Under the pieces are notes generated by a model. The model did no database searches. It saw only the letters and a list, made by a program, of their open reading frames with translations, and had not been told where the DNA came from. A stretch of DNA of 64,000 nt, from contig NZ_CACRYJ010000024.1 of assembly GCF_902703175.1 (NCBI RefSeq), positions 26,400 through 90,399 of the forward strand, in the 5' to 3' direction. Position numbers and translations under genes: made by a program. Each line of letters opens with the position of its first letter. The stretch's first letter is position 1. Shown one piece after another: positions 8,591-17,674 of this stretch. Source of the DNA: Occultella aeris (GTDB lineage Bacteria; Actinomycetota; Actinomycetes; Actinomycetales; Beutenbergiaceae).

Positions 8591-9589
8591 ATGGGCAAGT
8601 ACACGCTCAGGCGCATCGGCCTGATGCTGGTCACCCTGGTCGCGATATCGTTCGTGACCTTCTGGATCATCCAACTGCCGCCCGGGGACTACGTATCCAC
8701 CCTGGTCGCGCAGGCGGAGTCCCGCGGTGAGACGATCACCCCGGAACAGATGGAGGCCCTGCGTACCCGCTACGGCTTGGACGATCCGTTCCTCCTGCAG
8801 TACTGGAACTGGATCACGAACATCGTCCTCCATGGCGACTTCGGCCAGTCGTTCGCCTACAACCGCCCCGTCTCGACCCTGATCTGGGACCGAGTGGCGC
8901 TCTCGTTCTTCCTCTCGATCAGCACCCTGCTGTTCGTCTGGGCCGTGGCCTTCCCGGTAGGCATCTACTCCGCCGTCAAGCAGTACTCCCCGGGTGACTA
9001 CATCGCGACGTTCTTCGGCTTCGTCGGCATGGCGATCCCGGAGTTCCTGCTGGCGCTGGTCTTCCTCTGGTTGGGCGTCAGATACTTCGACCAGAGTGCC
9101 GGCGGCCTGTTCTCACCCGAGTACGTCGACGCCGCCTGGAACCTCGGCAAGGTACTCGACCTCGCGTCGCATCTGTGGCTGCCGATCCTGATCATCGGTA
9201 TCTCCGGAACCGCGGGCCTGATCCGAGTCACCCGGGCGAACCTCCTGGACGAGCTCTACAAGCCGTACGTCATCACGGCACGCGCCAAGGGCCTGCCGGA
9301 GTGGAAGCTGCTCCTCAAGTACCCGGTGCGGATGTCCCTGAGCCCGTTCTTCAGCACCGTGGGCTGGCTGCTTCCGGGCCTGATCAGCGGCGAGACGATC
9401 ATCTCGATCGTGCTCAGCCTCCCCACCACCGGACCACTGCTGTTCGGTGGCGTGCTCAGCCAGGACATGTACCTCGTGGGCAGCTTCATCCTCATCCTCA
9501 GCGCGCTGACCGTGGTGGGGACCCTGCTGAGCGACCTGGCGCTCGCTTGGTGGGACCCCCGAATCCGACGCCGCTACCAGGAGAGCTGA
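8591..9589 (+). CDS. Dpp/Opp-type ABC transporter permease (DppB-like)
   Basis: Integral membrane subunit, 332 residues, of an oligopeptide/oligosaccharide importer. It has the family N-terminal helix (RIGLMLVTLVAISFVTFWII), about six membrane spans, the DppB-type RYGLDDPFLLQYWNW periplasmic segment and the EAA-type loop ITARAKGLPEWKLL that docks on the ATPase. The ATG at 8591 is preceded by AAGGGA. Only 2 bases separate it from the second permease. It presumably works with the family-5 solute-binding protein encoded at 1127 on the opposite strand; substrate probably a pectin-derived oligosaccharide (inference from context). Confidence 0.92.
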   Translation: MGKYTLRRIGLMLVTLVAISFVTFWIIQLPPGDYVSTLVAQAESRGETITPEQMEALRTRYGLDDPFLLQYWNWITNIVLHGDFGQSFAYNRPVSTLIWDRVALSFFLSISTLLFVWAVAFPVGIYSAVKQYSPGDYIATFFGFVGMAIPEFLLALVFLWLGVRYFDQSAGGLFSPEYVDAAWNLGKVLDLASHLWLPILIIGISGTAGLIRVTRANLLDELYKPYVITARAKGLPEWKLLLKYPVRMSLSPFFSTVGWLLPGLISGETIISIVLSLPTTGPLLFGGVLSQDMYLVGSFILILSALTVVGTLLSDLALAWWDPRIRRRYQES

Positions 9590-9591
9590 CC

Positions 9592-10854
9592 ATGACGGAC
9601 AGGACAGAACGTCCGGGCACCGGGACCTCCGGCACGGCAACGGACGTGTGGGACGAGCCGAACCCGGTCGCCGGGGGCGCCACCATGACCCAGGAGGGGA
9701 TGGAGATCCCCCTCCCGGACTCCGGCGCCGACCACCCCACCGGTCCCAGGGCCGAGTTGGCCCGAGCGGCGATGGCGCGAGGCGGAACGGCCTCGCAGTG
9801 GCGTCTGGTCTGGCGGCGTTTCCGCAGGCACAAGGTCGCGTACGTCTCGATCTGGATCGTCCTGGCCATCTACCTCGTGATGGCCTTCGCCGAGTTCCTG
9901 GCCCCCTCGACCGCCACGGCCCAGGACGCCGAGTACGCGTACGCTCCGCCGCAGGCGCTGCACATCTCCCACCCGACCGAGGGCTTCGGCCTCCACGTCA
10001 ACGGCTTCACGGTGACGCAGAACCCGGACACGTTCGCGAACGAGTTCGAGATCGACGAGGACCGTCACATCCCGGTCGGGTTCTTCGTCCGCGGCGAGCC
10101 CTATGAGCTCTGGGGCGTCTTCCCGATGGACGTGCACCTCATCGGGCCCGAGGACCCGGACCAACCCTTCTACCTCTGGGGCGCGGACCGGGCCGGACGG
10201 GACTCGCTGAGCCGCATCCTGTACGGCTCCCGGGTGTCGTTGTCGATCGGGCTGGTCGGCGTGGCCATCAGCCTGGTCCTCGGCATCGCGCTCGGCGGCA
10301 TCTCGGGCTACTACGGAGGAAAGCCGGACACGCTGATCCAGCGGATCATCGAGTTCCTGATGGCTATCCCGACCCTGCCCCTGTGGCTCGCGCTCTCGGC
10401 GGCGATACCGGCGTCCTGGGGCCCACTCGCTCGCTATTTCGCGATCACCGCCATCCTGTCGGTGATCGGCTGGACCGGCATGGCGAGACAGGTCAGAGGG
10501 AAGTTCCTCTCCCTGCGGGAGGAGGACTTCATCACGGCCGCATCGCTGGATGGATGCAACAAACCGCGGATCATCTTCCGCCACATGGTGCCGTCGTTCT
10601 CGAGCCACGTGATCGCCTCGCTCACCATGGCCGTACCAGGAATGATCCTTGCCGAGACCTCGCTGAGCTTCCTCGGGCTCGGCCTCCAAGCACCCGCCGT
10701 GAGTTGGGGTGTGCTCCTCCAGGACGCGCAGAACATCCGAACGATCGAGACGGCACCGTGGCTCCTGCTGCCCGGGCTCGCGATCTTCATCACTGTCCTG
10801 GCCATGAACTTCGTCGGAGATGGATTGCGTGATGCTGCAGACCCCTACAAGTGA
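9592..10854 (+). CDS. Dpp/Opp-type ABC transporter permease (DppC-like) with long external loop
   Basis: Second membrane subunit, 420 residues against about 300 for DppC. An N-terminal cytoplasmic extension of about 70 residues precedes the first span (VSIWIVLAIYLVMAFAEF). An extracytoplasmic stretch of about 90 residues rich in Asp/Glu and aromatics then follows before WGADRAGRDSLSRILYG and the remaining spans. The ATPase-contact loop ITAASLDGCNKPRII is clear. Long first loops of this kind are seen in permeases of oligosaccharide-type Opp systems. The ATG at 9592 is 2 bases after the previous stop; the frame is open far upstream but that part only shadows the first permease. Overlaps the first ATPase gene by up to 35 bases. 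Confidence 0.9.
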   Translation: MTDRTERPGTGTSGTATDVWDEPNPVAGGATMTQEGMEIPLPDSGADHPTGPRAELARAAMARGGTASQWRLVWRRFRRHKVAYVSIWIVLAIYLVMAFAEFLAPSTATAQDAEYAYAPPQALHISHPTEGFGLHVNGFTVTQNPDTFANEFEIDEDRHIPVGFFVRGEPYELWGVFPMDVHLIGPEDPDQPFYLWGADRAGRDSLSRILYGSRVSLSIGLVGVAISLVLGIALGGISGYYGGKPDTLIQRIIEFLMAIPTLPLWLALSAAIPASWGPLARYFAITAILSVIGWTGMARQVRGKFLSLREEDFITAASLDGCNKPRIIFRHMVPSFSSHVIASLTMAVPGMILAETSLSFLGLGLQAPAVSWGVLLQDAQNIRTIETAPWLLLPGLAIFITVLAMNFVGDGLRDAADPYK

Positions 10855-11974
10855 CCAGACCACCCTCCGCCGGCTGGACCCGGACGCACAGCCGGTGCTC
10901 GAGCTGGCCGGTCTGCGTACCGAGTTCCACCTCGAGGACGGCGTCGTCACCGCCGTCGACGGAGTGGACCTGACGATCCGTCGCGGTGAGACCCTGGCCG
11001 TGGTCGGTGAGTCCGGGTGCGGCAAGAGTGTGATGGCTCGCTCGATCCTGCAGCTGGTGGACCGGCCCGGGCGGATCGTCGGCGGTCAGGTGTGGGTACC
11101 CCGCCCACCCGCCACTGACGTCGAACGCATGACCGGCCGGTCCAGGCGGTCCCGCCGCCGGCGGCGCCGCGAGGCCGCGGTCGATGCCGCGACGGCCGGC
11201 GGCCCGGACGGCATGGTCGGCCTCATCGGCGCCGCGCCGGAACTCATCCGGGCGGTCCGCGGCAAGCGCATCGCGATGGTGTTCCAGGAACCGATGACGT
11301 CCCTGTCCGCCGTGCACCGGGTGGGCGACCAGATCATCGAGGCGATCCAGTTGCACGAGCCGTTGCCGATGGAGGCCGCCCGTGAACGCGCGATCGACCT
11401 GTTGCGTCGGGTCGGGATCGCCGCACCCGAGAAACGGGTGGACGCCTACCCCTTCGAACTGAGCGGTGGTATGCGCCAGCGCGTGATGATCGCGATGGCG
11501 CTGTCCTGCGACCCCGAGCTGCTGATCGCGGATGAACCGACCACCGCGCTGGACGTGACCACCCAGGCCCAGATCCTGGAGCTGCTGGCATCCCTGCGCG
11601 ACGAGCTCGGCATGGCGATCATGCTGATCACGCACGACCTCGGCGTGGCCGCCCAGCTCGCCGACTCCGTGGCGGTGATGTACCTCGGGAACATAGTCGA
11701 GCGCGGTGACCTGGCGGAGATCTTCCGGGCCCCCCGCCACCCGTACACCCGGGCGCTGCTGCGCTCGATACCGAAGCTCGGGCAGGGGCGCGACGTCCGG
11801 CTGGCGCCGGTGCGCGGCATGGTGCCCCATCCCTTCGCACGTCCCAGCGGCTGCCCGTTCCACGACCGGTGCGACTCCTTCCAGCCCGGCCTGTGTGACA
11901 CCGCCCCACCACCGTTGATCCGCGACGAGCAGGGCCACGAGGTTCGCTGCGTGCTGTACGAGGAGGACAAATGA
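10820..11974 (+). CDS. Dpp/Opp-type ABC transporter ATPase (DppD-like) with Arg-rich insertion
   Basis: Nucleotide-binding subunit, 384 residues from the ATG at 10820; GTG 10829 or ATG 10832 fit the GGAGA at 10816 better and may be the true start. Walker A GESGCGKS (Lys69), Q-loop VFQEP (Gln156), signature LSGGMRQR, Walker [13 protein letters not shown] and H-loop ITHDL are intact, and the C-terminal oligopeptide/dipeptide domain with its Cys-containing GCPFHDRC is present. Between Walker A and the Q-loop there are about 30 more residues than in typical DppD, including ten Arg in eleven positions around 109-117. Stop overlaps the next ATPase start by 4 bases. Confidence 0.92.
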   Translation: MDCVMLQTPTSDQTTLRRLDPDAQPVLELAGLRTEFHLEDGVVTAVDGVDLTIRRGETLAVVGESGCGKSVMARSILQLVDRPGRIVGGQVWVPRPPATDVERMTGRSRRSRRRRRREAAVDAATAGGPDGMVGLIGAAPELIRAVRGKRIAMVFQEPMTSLSAVHRVGDQIIEAIQLHEPLPMEAARERAIDLLRRVGIAAPEKRVDAYPFELSGGMRQRVMIAMALSCDPELLIADEPTTALDVTTQAQILELLASLRDELGMAIMLITHDLGVAAQLADSVAVMYLGNIVERGDLAEIFRAPRHPYTRALLRSIPKLGQGRDVRLAPVRGMVPHPFARPSGCPFHDRCDSFQPGLCDTAPPPLIRDEQGHEVRCVLYEEDK

Positions 11975-13044
11975 GCCAGGACACCGAAGTTGTCAGCGAG
12001 ACCGCAGGGCCGGACACGTCCGACGTGCTCCTCGAGACCCGGCAGCTGAGCAAGTCCTTTCCGATCACGAAGGGCATGTGGGGCCGAACCGTCGGCCACG
12101 TCAAAGCCGTGGAGAGCGTGGACCTGCAGATCAAGCAGGGACAGACCGTGGGACTGGTTGGTGAGTCCGGGTGCGGAAAGAGCACGCTGGGCCGGTGCAT
12201 CCTGCGAGCGCATGAGCCGACCTCCGGAGAGATCCTCTACCGGCGCGCCGACGGCAGGGTGGTCGACCTCGCACCGCTCACCGAACGTCAGTTGAGGCCG
12301 TACCGCACGGACATCCGGATGGTTTTCCAGGACCCGTTCTCCTCCCTGAACCCGCGGATGACCCTGGCGGAGATCGTCGGCGAGCCGCTGCGCGTCAACA
12401 AGGTCGTCAAGGAGTCGGAGGTCGAGGACCGGGTGGCCACGCTGCTGACCCGGGTGGGCTTGCGCCCCGAGTACCTGCGCCGCTATCCGAACGCCTTCAG
12501 CGGAGGCGAGCGGCAGCGGGTCGGCCTGGCTCGGGCGCTCGCCCTCGACCCACGTCTGGTGGTCGCCGACGAGGCGGTCAGCGCCCTCGACGTCTCGGTC
12601 CGCGCCCAGATCCTCAACCTGATGAGGGACCTGCAGACCGACGAGAACCTCACCTACCTGTTCATCTCCCACGACCTCGGCATGGTCGAGTACATGGCCG
12701 ACGAGGTCGTGGTGATGTACGTCGGTCACGTGGTGGAGACCGGACCCACGGCCGAGCTGTACCGCCGGCCGCACCACCCCTACACCGAGGCTCTTCTCTC
12801 GGCGGTCCCCAACCCCGACCCGAACGCGGCCAAGCGCAGGGAACGGATCGTGCTCAGGGGCGAGGTTGCCGACCCCTCCGACGTCCCGTCCGGCTGCCCG
12901 TTCCGTACGAGATGCGCCTACGCGCAGGAACTGTGCGAGACCGAGGTGCCATCGCTACGGGAGATCGCCCCTGGGCGCCGCGTCGCCTGCCACTTCAGCG
13001 AGGAGCTCGGGCTGCGCGGCATCGAGGATCTCGGTGCCGCATGA
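11971..13044 (+). CDS. Dpp/Opp-type ABC transporter ATPase (DppF/OppF-like)
   Basis: Second nucleotide-binding subunit, 357 residues, pairing with the preceding ATPase. Walker [10 protein letters not shown]-loop [11 protein letters not shown], signature FSGGERQR, Walker [12 protein letters not shown] and H-loop ISHDL are present, followed by the family C-terminal domain with [15 protein letters not shown]. The N-terminal insertion [16 protein letters not shown] is typical of OppF-type subunits. The ATG overlaps the upstream stop by 4 bases, so stoichiometric translation is likely. A 55-base gap separates it from the sialidase-like gene, which is probably in the same transcript. Confidence 0.93.
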   Translation: MSQDTEVVSETAGPDTSDVLLETRQLSKSFPITKGMWGRTVGHVKAVESVDLQIKQGQTVGLVGESGCGKSTLGRCILRAHEPTSGEILYRRADGRVVDLAPLTERQLRPYRTDIRMVFQDPFSSLNPRMTLAEIVGEPLRVNKVVKESEVEDRVATLLTRVGLRPEYLRRYPNAFSGGERQRVGLARALALDPRLVVADEAVSALDVSVRAQILNLMRDLQTDENLTYLFISHDLGMVEYMADEVVVMYVGHVVETGPTAELYRRPHHPYTEALLSAVPNPDPNAAKRRERIVLRGEVADPSDVPSGCPFRTRCAYAQELCETEVPSLREIAPGRRVACHFSEELGLRGIEDLGAA

Positions 13045-13099
13045 GGTGCCACCCGAGAGTTGTCCCGACCGCTGGCACGATGACCCCCGAAAGGCTGCG

Positions 13100-14206
13100 A
13101 TGGACCCGCGACTGACCGGACGCCTCGAGCCGTCAGCGACCGACCCGCGCCTGCGGGAAGCTCTGCTGCCGGTCCTGCACGATGTGGACAGCCACGCCGC
13201 CACCCTGGTGCAGACGCGTGGGGGTGACCTGCTCTGCGCGTGGTTCAACGGACCCCAGGAGGGTGACCGCGAGACGAACGTGGTGCTCGCGCGACTGCCG
13301 GCGGGCACGGACGAGTGGTCCCAGCCGATCCTGATCGCCGCCGACCCGGACCGGTCGGAGCAGAACCCGGTCCTGTTCCGGGCGCCCGACGGCCGGATCT
13401 GGCTGCTGCACACCTCGAACACGCCGCACGACCGCACGGACGCGCACGTGCTGGTGCGCACCTCGGACGACGGGCGCACCTGGTCCGGCCCACGGACGTT
13501 GTTCGACGGGCCCGGCTTCTTCCTCCGGAACCCACCGCTCTTCCTGCCCGACGGCACCTGGCTGCTGCCGGCCTACCAGGTGGACGCCGGCGGCGAGTAC
13601 AGCGTCGTCGCCCGCAGCTCCGACGAGGGGCGCAGTTGGCAGGTGTCCGAGGTACCGGGTAGCCGGCACCGGGTCCAGATGAGCATCGCGCCCAGGCCCG
13701 ACGGCGGCCTGCTCGGCCTGTTCCGCTCGCGCGCCGCCGACCGGGCCTACTCCTCCGAGTCCACCGATCTGGGCCGCACCTGGACGCCTCCGGTGCGCAC
13801 CGCGCTTGCCAACAACAACTCGGCGCTGCACCACATCGCTCTGGCTGACGGCCGGCTCGCCGCCGTGTTCAACGACGCGACGATGGAACGCGACCAGTTC
13901 CGGTTCGTGCCGTCCGGGGACGGCTGGCGGAAGAAGGCGGTCCGCACACCGCTCACGCTCGCGCTCTCCGAGGATGGCGGCCGAACCTGGCCACATCAGC
14001 GCAACCTCCAGGTGGCGGACATCGAGTACAAGGACGCCCCGGTCGGCTACTCCTACCCGGCGATGATCCAGACGTCGGACGGCGCCCTTCAGGTGGCCTA
14101 CTCCTACCTCCGCAAGACCATCAAGCACGTCCGACTCGAACCCGACTGGATCGTTGGTGAGCAGGACGCCGACCTGGCTCTCGACACCACGGAGGACGTG
14201 ACGTGA
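13100..14206 (+). CDS. Sialidase-superfamily beta-propeller (BNR/Asp-box) glycosidase
   Basis: Six-bladed propeller protein, 368 residues, no signal peptide, hence cytoplasmic. Four Asp-box repeats are visible (SDDGRTW, SSDEGRSW, STDLGRTW, SEDGGRTW), the mark of the sialidase/BNR superfamily. Known members remove ulosonic acids such as sialic acid or Kdo; many in plant-glycan loci have no tested function. With an importer upstream, a GH127 nearby and a NanA-family lyase at 3195, an attractive role is release of an ulosonic acid (Kdo or Dha of RG-II), but this is inference. The ATG at 13100 follows GAAAGG; the open frame further upstream only shadows the ATPase. Overlaps the next gene by 4 bases. 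Confidence 0.75.
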   Translation: MDPRLTGRLEPSATDPRLREALLPVLHDVDSHAATLVQTRGGDLLCAWFNGPQEGDRETNVVLARLPAGTDEWSQPILIAADPDRSEQNPVLFRAPDGRIWLLHTSNTPHDRTDAHVLVRTSDDGRTWSGPRTLFDGPGFFLRNPPLFLPDGTWLLPAYQVDAGGEYSVVARSSDEGRSWQVSEVPGSRHRVQMSIAPRPDGGLLGLFRSRAADRAYSSESTDLGRTWTPPVRTALANNNSALHHIALADGRLAAVFNDATMERDQFRFVPSGDGWRKKAVRTPLTLALSEDGGRTWPHQRNLQVADIEYKDAPVGYSYPAMIQTSDGALQVAYSYLRKTIKHVRLEPDWIVGEQDADLALDTTEDVT

Positions 14207-16299
14207 GTGGGAGGTCGAGCGGACCCGACCTGGTCAGGTACGTCATCGGCCGAGCGGAGGACGACGAGCTCCCTGACTGGCCCGACCTGCTGGGCCGGAT
14301 GCTCGTGGTGTCCTCGGGGCGACCGTGGCGGGCGGGCGTGCCGGGTCTGACCGGTGCCGAGATGCGCGCCACCAGCGACGGGGTACGTGTGGGGGGATCG
14401 GTGGGACCGCTCCGGGTCCAGGTGTTCGCCCGGCGGGGCGAGCACGGACTCGAGTTCGACCTCGACTGGCACAACGACTCCGGATCTCCCATCACCGACC
14501 TGGTCGTGGGGCTGCGGCTGCAGGGACCCGCCGGGGCGCGGGTGACGATCCCGCAGGTGATCCACCACGACAACCCCTCGGCCGATCCCGACCGGGTGGT
14601 GCCGCACGTGAGCCGGGGCGGGTTCGTCACCGAGGTGCATCGGCTACCGATCCCGGCGGTCTGCCTGCAGGACGAACACGGCGAGACCCTGACCCTGGTC
14701 TCGCACCCCGACCCCGCCGAGGACCCGCAGGGCCGGGTGCGGTACGGGTCGCTGGGGGCGGTGAGCGGCGACGACGCCCACGCGCTCGGACTGAGCGGAG
14801 TCACGTTGTTCGACGGCGAGCCGGACGTCACCTACGTGCACAAGGCTCGGACCGCCGCCACCACGGCGGGGTACCGGGACCTGGCGCCCGGGGACAGCCT
14901 GCGCCAACGGTTCGTCGTCATCCGCGGACGGGCGGCTTCGGGCCACGGATTCCGAGAACTGGTCCGGATCGGCCGGGAACTCTTCGGTGGCGGCGAGCGC
15001 ACCCTCGGCGGTCCACTGGACGATCGCCGTCATCTCGACCTGCGGATCGCGGCACTGGATGCACGGGCGTTCGCGGACGGTCCGGCGGTCGGCTACCTCA
15101 AGTTCCCCTCCTGGGGTGAGCCGCGGTCCAGGCCCGGCCGAGCGGCCGTGGACTTCCTCTACGGCTGGACCGGGCAGTGCCTGCGGCTGGCGTGGTGCGA
15201 CGCCCGGGTCGGCCTGGAGCGGGGCGAGCCGGACCGTCTCGAGCGCGCACGTGCCGCCGTCGAGTTCTACCTGAGCGGGTCCGGCACCGGTGTCCCGGGA
15301 CTGCGGTACAACTCCTATGTCCACGACGACCGCCGCTGGCAGGGGCTGCGCTGCCGGGGGCGTGAGATCGTCTCCGCCCGCGCTCACGGCGAGACCATGG
15401 CGGACCTCGCCGACCTGATCTCACTCCTACGCCGGTACGGGACGCCCGCGCCCGCCGGCTGGACGACGGCACTGACGGAGGCCGCGGAGTTCTTCACAAC
15501 GGCGACCACGCCCTCGGGGCTGGTGCCGATCGGCTGGACCGCCGACGGCCGACCGCTTCCGGACGCGCCCTGGTCGGCCGGCATCCCGGCCGTTCGGGCC
15601 ACGGCGCTGGCCGCCGAGGCCTGCGCTCGGCCGGACCTGCTGAGCCGCGCCATCGAGCTTGCCGATGCCTACCACGAGCTCCATACCCGCACCTTCGACC
15701 GGCCCTTCGCGCACTCCACCCTCGACGCCGCGTGCGAGGACAAGGAGGGCGGGATGAGCTACTTCGAGCTGTTGATGACCTTGCACGACCTGACCGGCGC
15801 GGACCGGTACCTGCGGCGTGCGCGGGTCGTGGCCGACTGGCTGCTCACCTGGGTCTACCACTGGAACCCGCAGTACGACCGGGGCGCGCCGCTGCGCGAC
15901 TCGGGCTTCAGCGCGGTCGGCTGGCCGGGCGTGAGCGTCCAGAACCACCATCTGGACGTGTTCTTCCCCAGTTTCGACCTCTGGCGGTTGGGTCGGCTCA
16001 CCGGTGACGTCGGGCTGCAGCGGTGGGCCCGGACGATCATGGCCACGATGGGCCAGGGGGTGTGCACCACCCCCGGCGCGTGGGGCTTCGACGTCGTCGG
16101 TGAGCAGGCAGAGGCGTTCTTCGTCACGAACTGGCAGGACAGAGGGCACGCCAACACCTGGAACCCCTCCTGGGTCATCGCGCTACCGCTGTGGCAGCTG
16201 CTCCGGTTCGCCGCGGCCGGGGCCGAGATCGGAGTCGACCACGTGCCGGACGACGTCCGGACCATCGAGCGTTCCGAACGAGCAGTCCCGCAGGCGTAG
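14203..16299 (+). CDS. Uncharacterised protein, probable six-hairpin glycoside hydrolase or lyase
   Basis: 698 residues, no signal peptide, not recognised as a named family. The first 230 residues look beta-rich. The rest is predicted helical with aromatic-rich loops (YNSYVHDDRRW, SVQNHHLDVFFPSFDLW, NWQDRGHANTWNPSW), like an (alpha/alpha)6 barrel with a sandwich domain, the architecture of GH88/105/127-type and polysaccharide-lyase enzymes. The GTG start overlaps the sialidase-like stop by 4 bases, so both are made together as the last genes of the importer operon and probably act on the same imported oligosaccharide. Its last 117 bases overlap the convergent GH28 gene. Confidence 0.6.
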   Translation: MSGRSSGPDLVRYVIGRAEDDELPDWPDLLGRMLVVSSGRPWRAGVPGLTGAEMRATSDGVRVGGSVGPLRVQVFARRGEHGLEFDLDWHNDSGSPITDLVVGLRLQGPAGARVTIPQVIHHDNPSADPDRVVPHVSRGGFVTEVHRLPIPAVCLQDEHGETLTLVSHPDPAEDPQGRVRYGSLGAVSGDDAHALGLSGVTLFDGEPDVTYVHKARTAATTAGYRDLAPGDSLRQRFVVIRGRAASGHGFRELVRIGRELFGGGERTLGGPLDDRRHLDLRIAALDARAFADGPAVGYLKFPSWGEPRSRPGRAAVDFLYGWTGQCLRLAWCDARVGLERGEPDRLERARAAVEFYLSGSGTGVPGLRYNSYVHDDRRWQGLRCRGREIVSARAHGETMADLADLISLLRRYGTPAPAGWTTALTEAAEFFTTATTPSGLVPIGWTADGRPLPDAPWSAGIPAVRATALAAEACARPDLLSRAIELADAYHELHTRTFDRPFAHSTLDAACEDKEGGMSYFELLMTLHDLTGADRYLRRARVVADWLLTWVYHWNPQYDRGAPLRDSGFSAVGWPGVSVQNHHLDVFFPSFDLWRLGRLTGDVGLQRWARTIMATMGQGVCTTPGAWGFDVVGEQAEAFFVTNWQDRGHANTWNPSWVIALPLWQLLRFAAAGAEIGVDHVPDDVRTIERSERAVPQA

Positions 16300-17508
16300 C
16301 CGGCGGATCGGCGCGTCCGGCAGCCCGATCAGCCGAACCGCGCACCCGGCGGCGCCGGCGCGCACCCGGTGCAACTCGATGTCGGAGACGGACGGGGGAT
16401 GCTCCCCGGTGGTCAGCCGGCCGTAGTCCAGCGCGATCTCGAGCACTGCCTGGCGGACCACCCCGACGTCGATGTCGGCGAACAGGATGTCCCGGATGTG
16501 ACCGCCACGCTCGGGATTGGACTTGATCCGCAACGCCCGGCCGAGGTCCGGGCTGGACATGCTGCACCGGTAGGCGACCACGTCCGAGACTCCCCCGCTG
16601 GTCTCGCTGCCCACCGTGACCCCGCCATGACCTGCCCGCATGCGGCAGTCGCGGATCACCACGCCCACGGTGGCCTCCCCCGGCTGCCACCCGTCCGGCC
16701 CCTTGCCCGCCTTGATCGCGATGCAGTCGTCACCGGTGTCGAACGTGCAGTCCTCGATCAGCACATCCCGCGAGGACTCCGGGTTGCACCCGTCGTTGTT
16801 CGGCCCGTGGCTGTCCACCGTGACTTCACTGATCGTGACGTTGGTGCACCGGAGCGGATGGATCGTCCACATAGGGGAGCGCCGGAACGTGACCCCGCTG
16901 ACGAGCACGTTCCGGCAGTCGACGAACTGCAGCAGGTTCGGGCGCAGGTGGTCACCCGCACCGAACACCCGCTGCGCCACCGGCACGCCGGCGGCCGCCG
17001 CCGCGAGCAGGCGTTGCTTCGCGGGGCCCTCGTGCGGGGCCGGCGACCGCACCCAGTTCCACCAGTGCTCCTCGTCCGCGCCGCCGTCCACCACGCCCGG
17101 CCCGGTCACGGCGATGTTGCTCCGGCCGATCGCGTAGAGCAACGGCGAGTAGTTGTGACAGTCCACGCCCTCGTAGCGGGTGCGGACCTGCGGCAGATAG
17201 TCATCAGGGTCCTGGCTGAACGCCAGCACCGCCCCAGCCGCCAGGTGCAGTTCCACGTCGTCGAGCAGGTGCACGGCCCCGGTCCGGAACCGCCCGGCCG
17301 GCACGAGCACGCGCCCACCGCCGGCCGCCGAACAGGCCGCTATCGCCGCCGCGATCGCGGCCGTGCAGTCGCTCACCCCGTCTCCGACGGCCCCGTACGC
17401 GGTGACCTCCAGGACACGGTCGGCGAACACCGGAGGTGACACCCGGCGCAGGATCTCGGCCGCGCGCGAATCCACGATCCCGGTGAGGGGGGTGCCGCCG
17501 TCGCTCAT
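16183..17508 (-). CDS. GH28 polygalacturonase-family glycosidase
   Basis: Right-handed beta-helix pectin hydrolase, 441 residues. It carries the N-terminal AYGAVGDGVSDCTAAI typical of GH28/pectate-lyase-3 folds, then the catalytic series NNDGCNPES, DTGDDCIAIK, GHGGVTVGSE and RALRIKS, which supply the catalytic aspartates and the substrate-binding Arg-Ile-Lys. No signal peptide is evident from the 17508 start, which suggests an intracellular exo-type enzyme acting on imported oligogalacturonides. The ATG has AAGGA upstream, inside a 12-base palindrome. It is divergent from the pectinesterase, and its 3' end overlaps the convergent 698-residue gene. Confidence 0.93.
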   Translation of the reverse strand: MSDGGTPLTGIVDSRAAEILRRVSPPVFADRVLEVTAYGAVGDGVSDCTAAIAAAIAACSAAGGGRVLVPAGRFRTGAVHLLDDVELHLAAGAVLAFSQDPDDYLPQVRTRYEGVDCHNYSPLLYAIGRSNIAVTGPGVVDGGADEEHWWNWVRSPAPHEGPAKQRLLAAAAAGVPVAQRVFGAGDHLRPNLLQFVDCRNVLVSGVTFRRSPMWTIHPLRCTNVTISEVTVDSHGPNNDGCNPESSRDVLIEDCTFDTGDDCIAIKAGKGPDGWQPGEATVGVVIRDCRMRAGHGGVTVGSETSGGVSDVVAYRCSMSSPDLGRALRIKSNPERGGHIRDILFADIDVGVVRQAVLEIALDYGRLTTGEHPPSVSDIELHRVRAGAAGCAVRLIGLPDAPIRRLRLRDCSFGTLDGPDVVRHVVDSDLGPGRGEPEQLPQR

Positions 17509-17514
17509 CGTCGT

Positions 17515-17526
17515 CCTTTCGAAAGG
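17515..17526. promoter_or_regulatory. Perfect palindrome over the GH28 ribosome-binding site
   Basis: CCTTTCGAAAGG, self-complementary over 12 bases; the minus-strand half AAGGA is the likely Shine-Dalgarno of GH28, 7-11 bases before its ATG. It could be an operator or could form RNA structure that hides the site. Confidence 0.4.
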
Positions 17527-17627
17527 CAGGGTCGGTCGACAGCAGCGCCGTTCGGGAACGTCCGTCCCCGGGACCGGCCCTCCGGCCAAACTGCGCGATC
17601 TGCGCATCAAGACTAGCGCGGAATGCG

Positions 17628-17633
17628 TATAGT
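17628..17633 (+). promoter_or_regulatory. Possible -10 element for pectinesterase gene
   Basis: TATAGT, 5 of 6 matches to the consensus, 42 bases before the GTG start in the GH28/pectinesterase divergent gap. The matching -35 is poor (around TCAAGA), so the promoter may need an activator. The same gap holds several TGCGC-containing repeats. Confidence 0.35.
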
Positions 17634-17674
17634 GCGCCTATGCCTGCTGCTACCCGGCCCGCTCGAGAGTCGCT

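Noticed and set aside
13100..14206. Calling the Asp-box protein a true sialidase
   Set aside because: Asp boxes are shared by many propellers; the FRIP motif and arginine triad could not be confirmed, so only the superfamily is stated.
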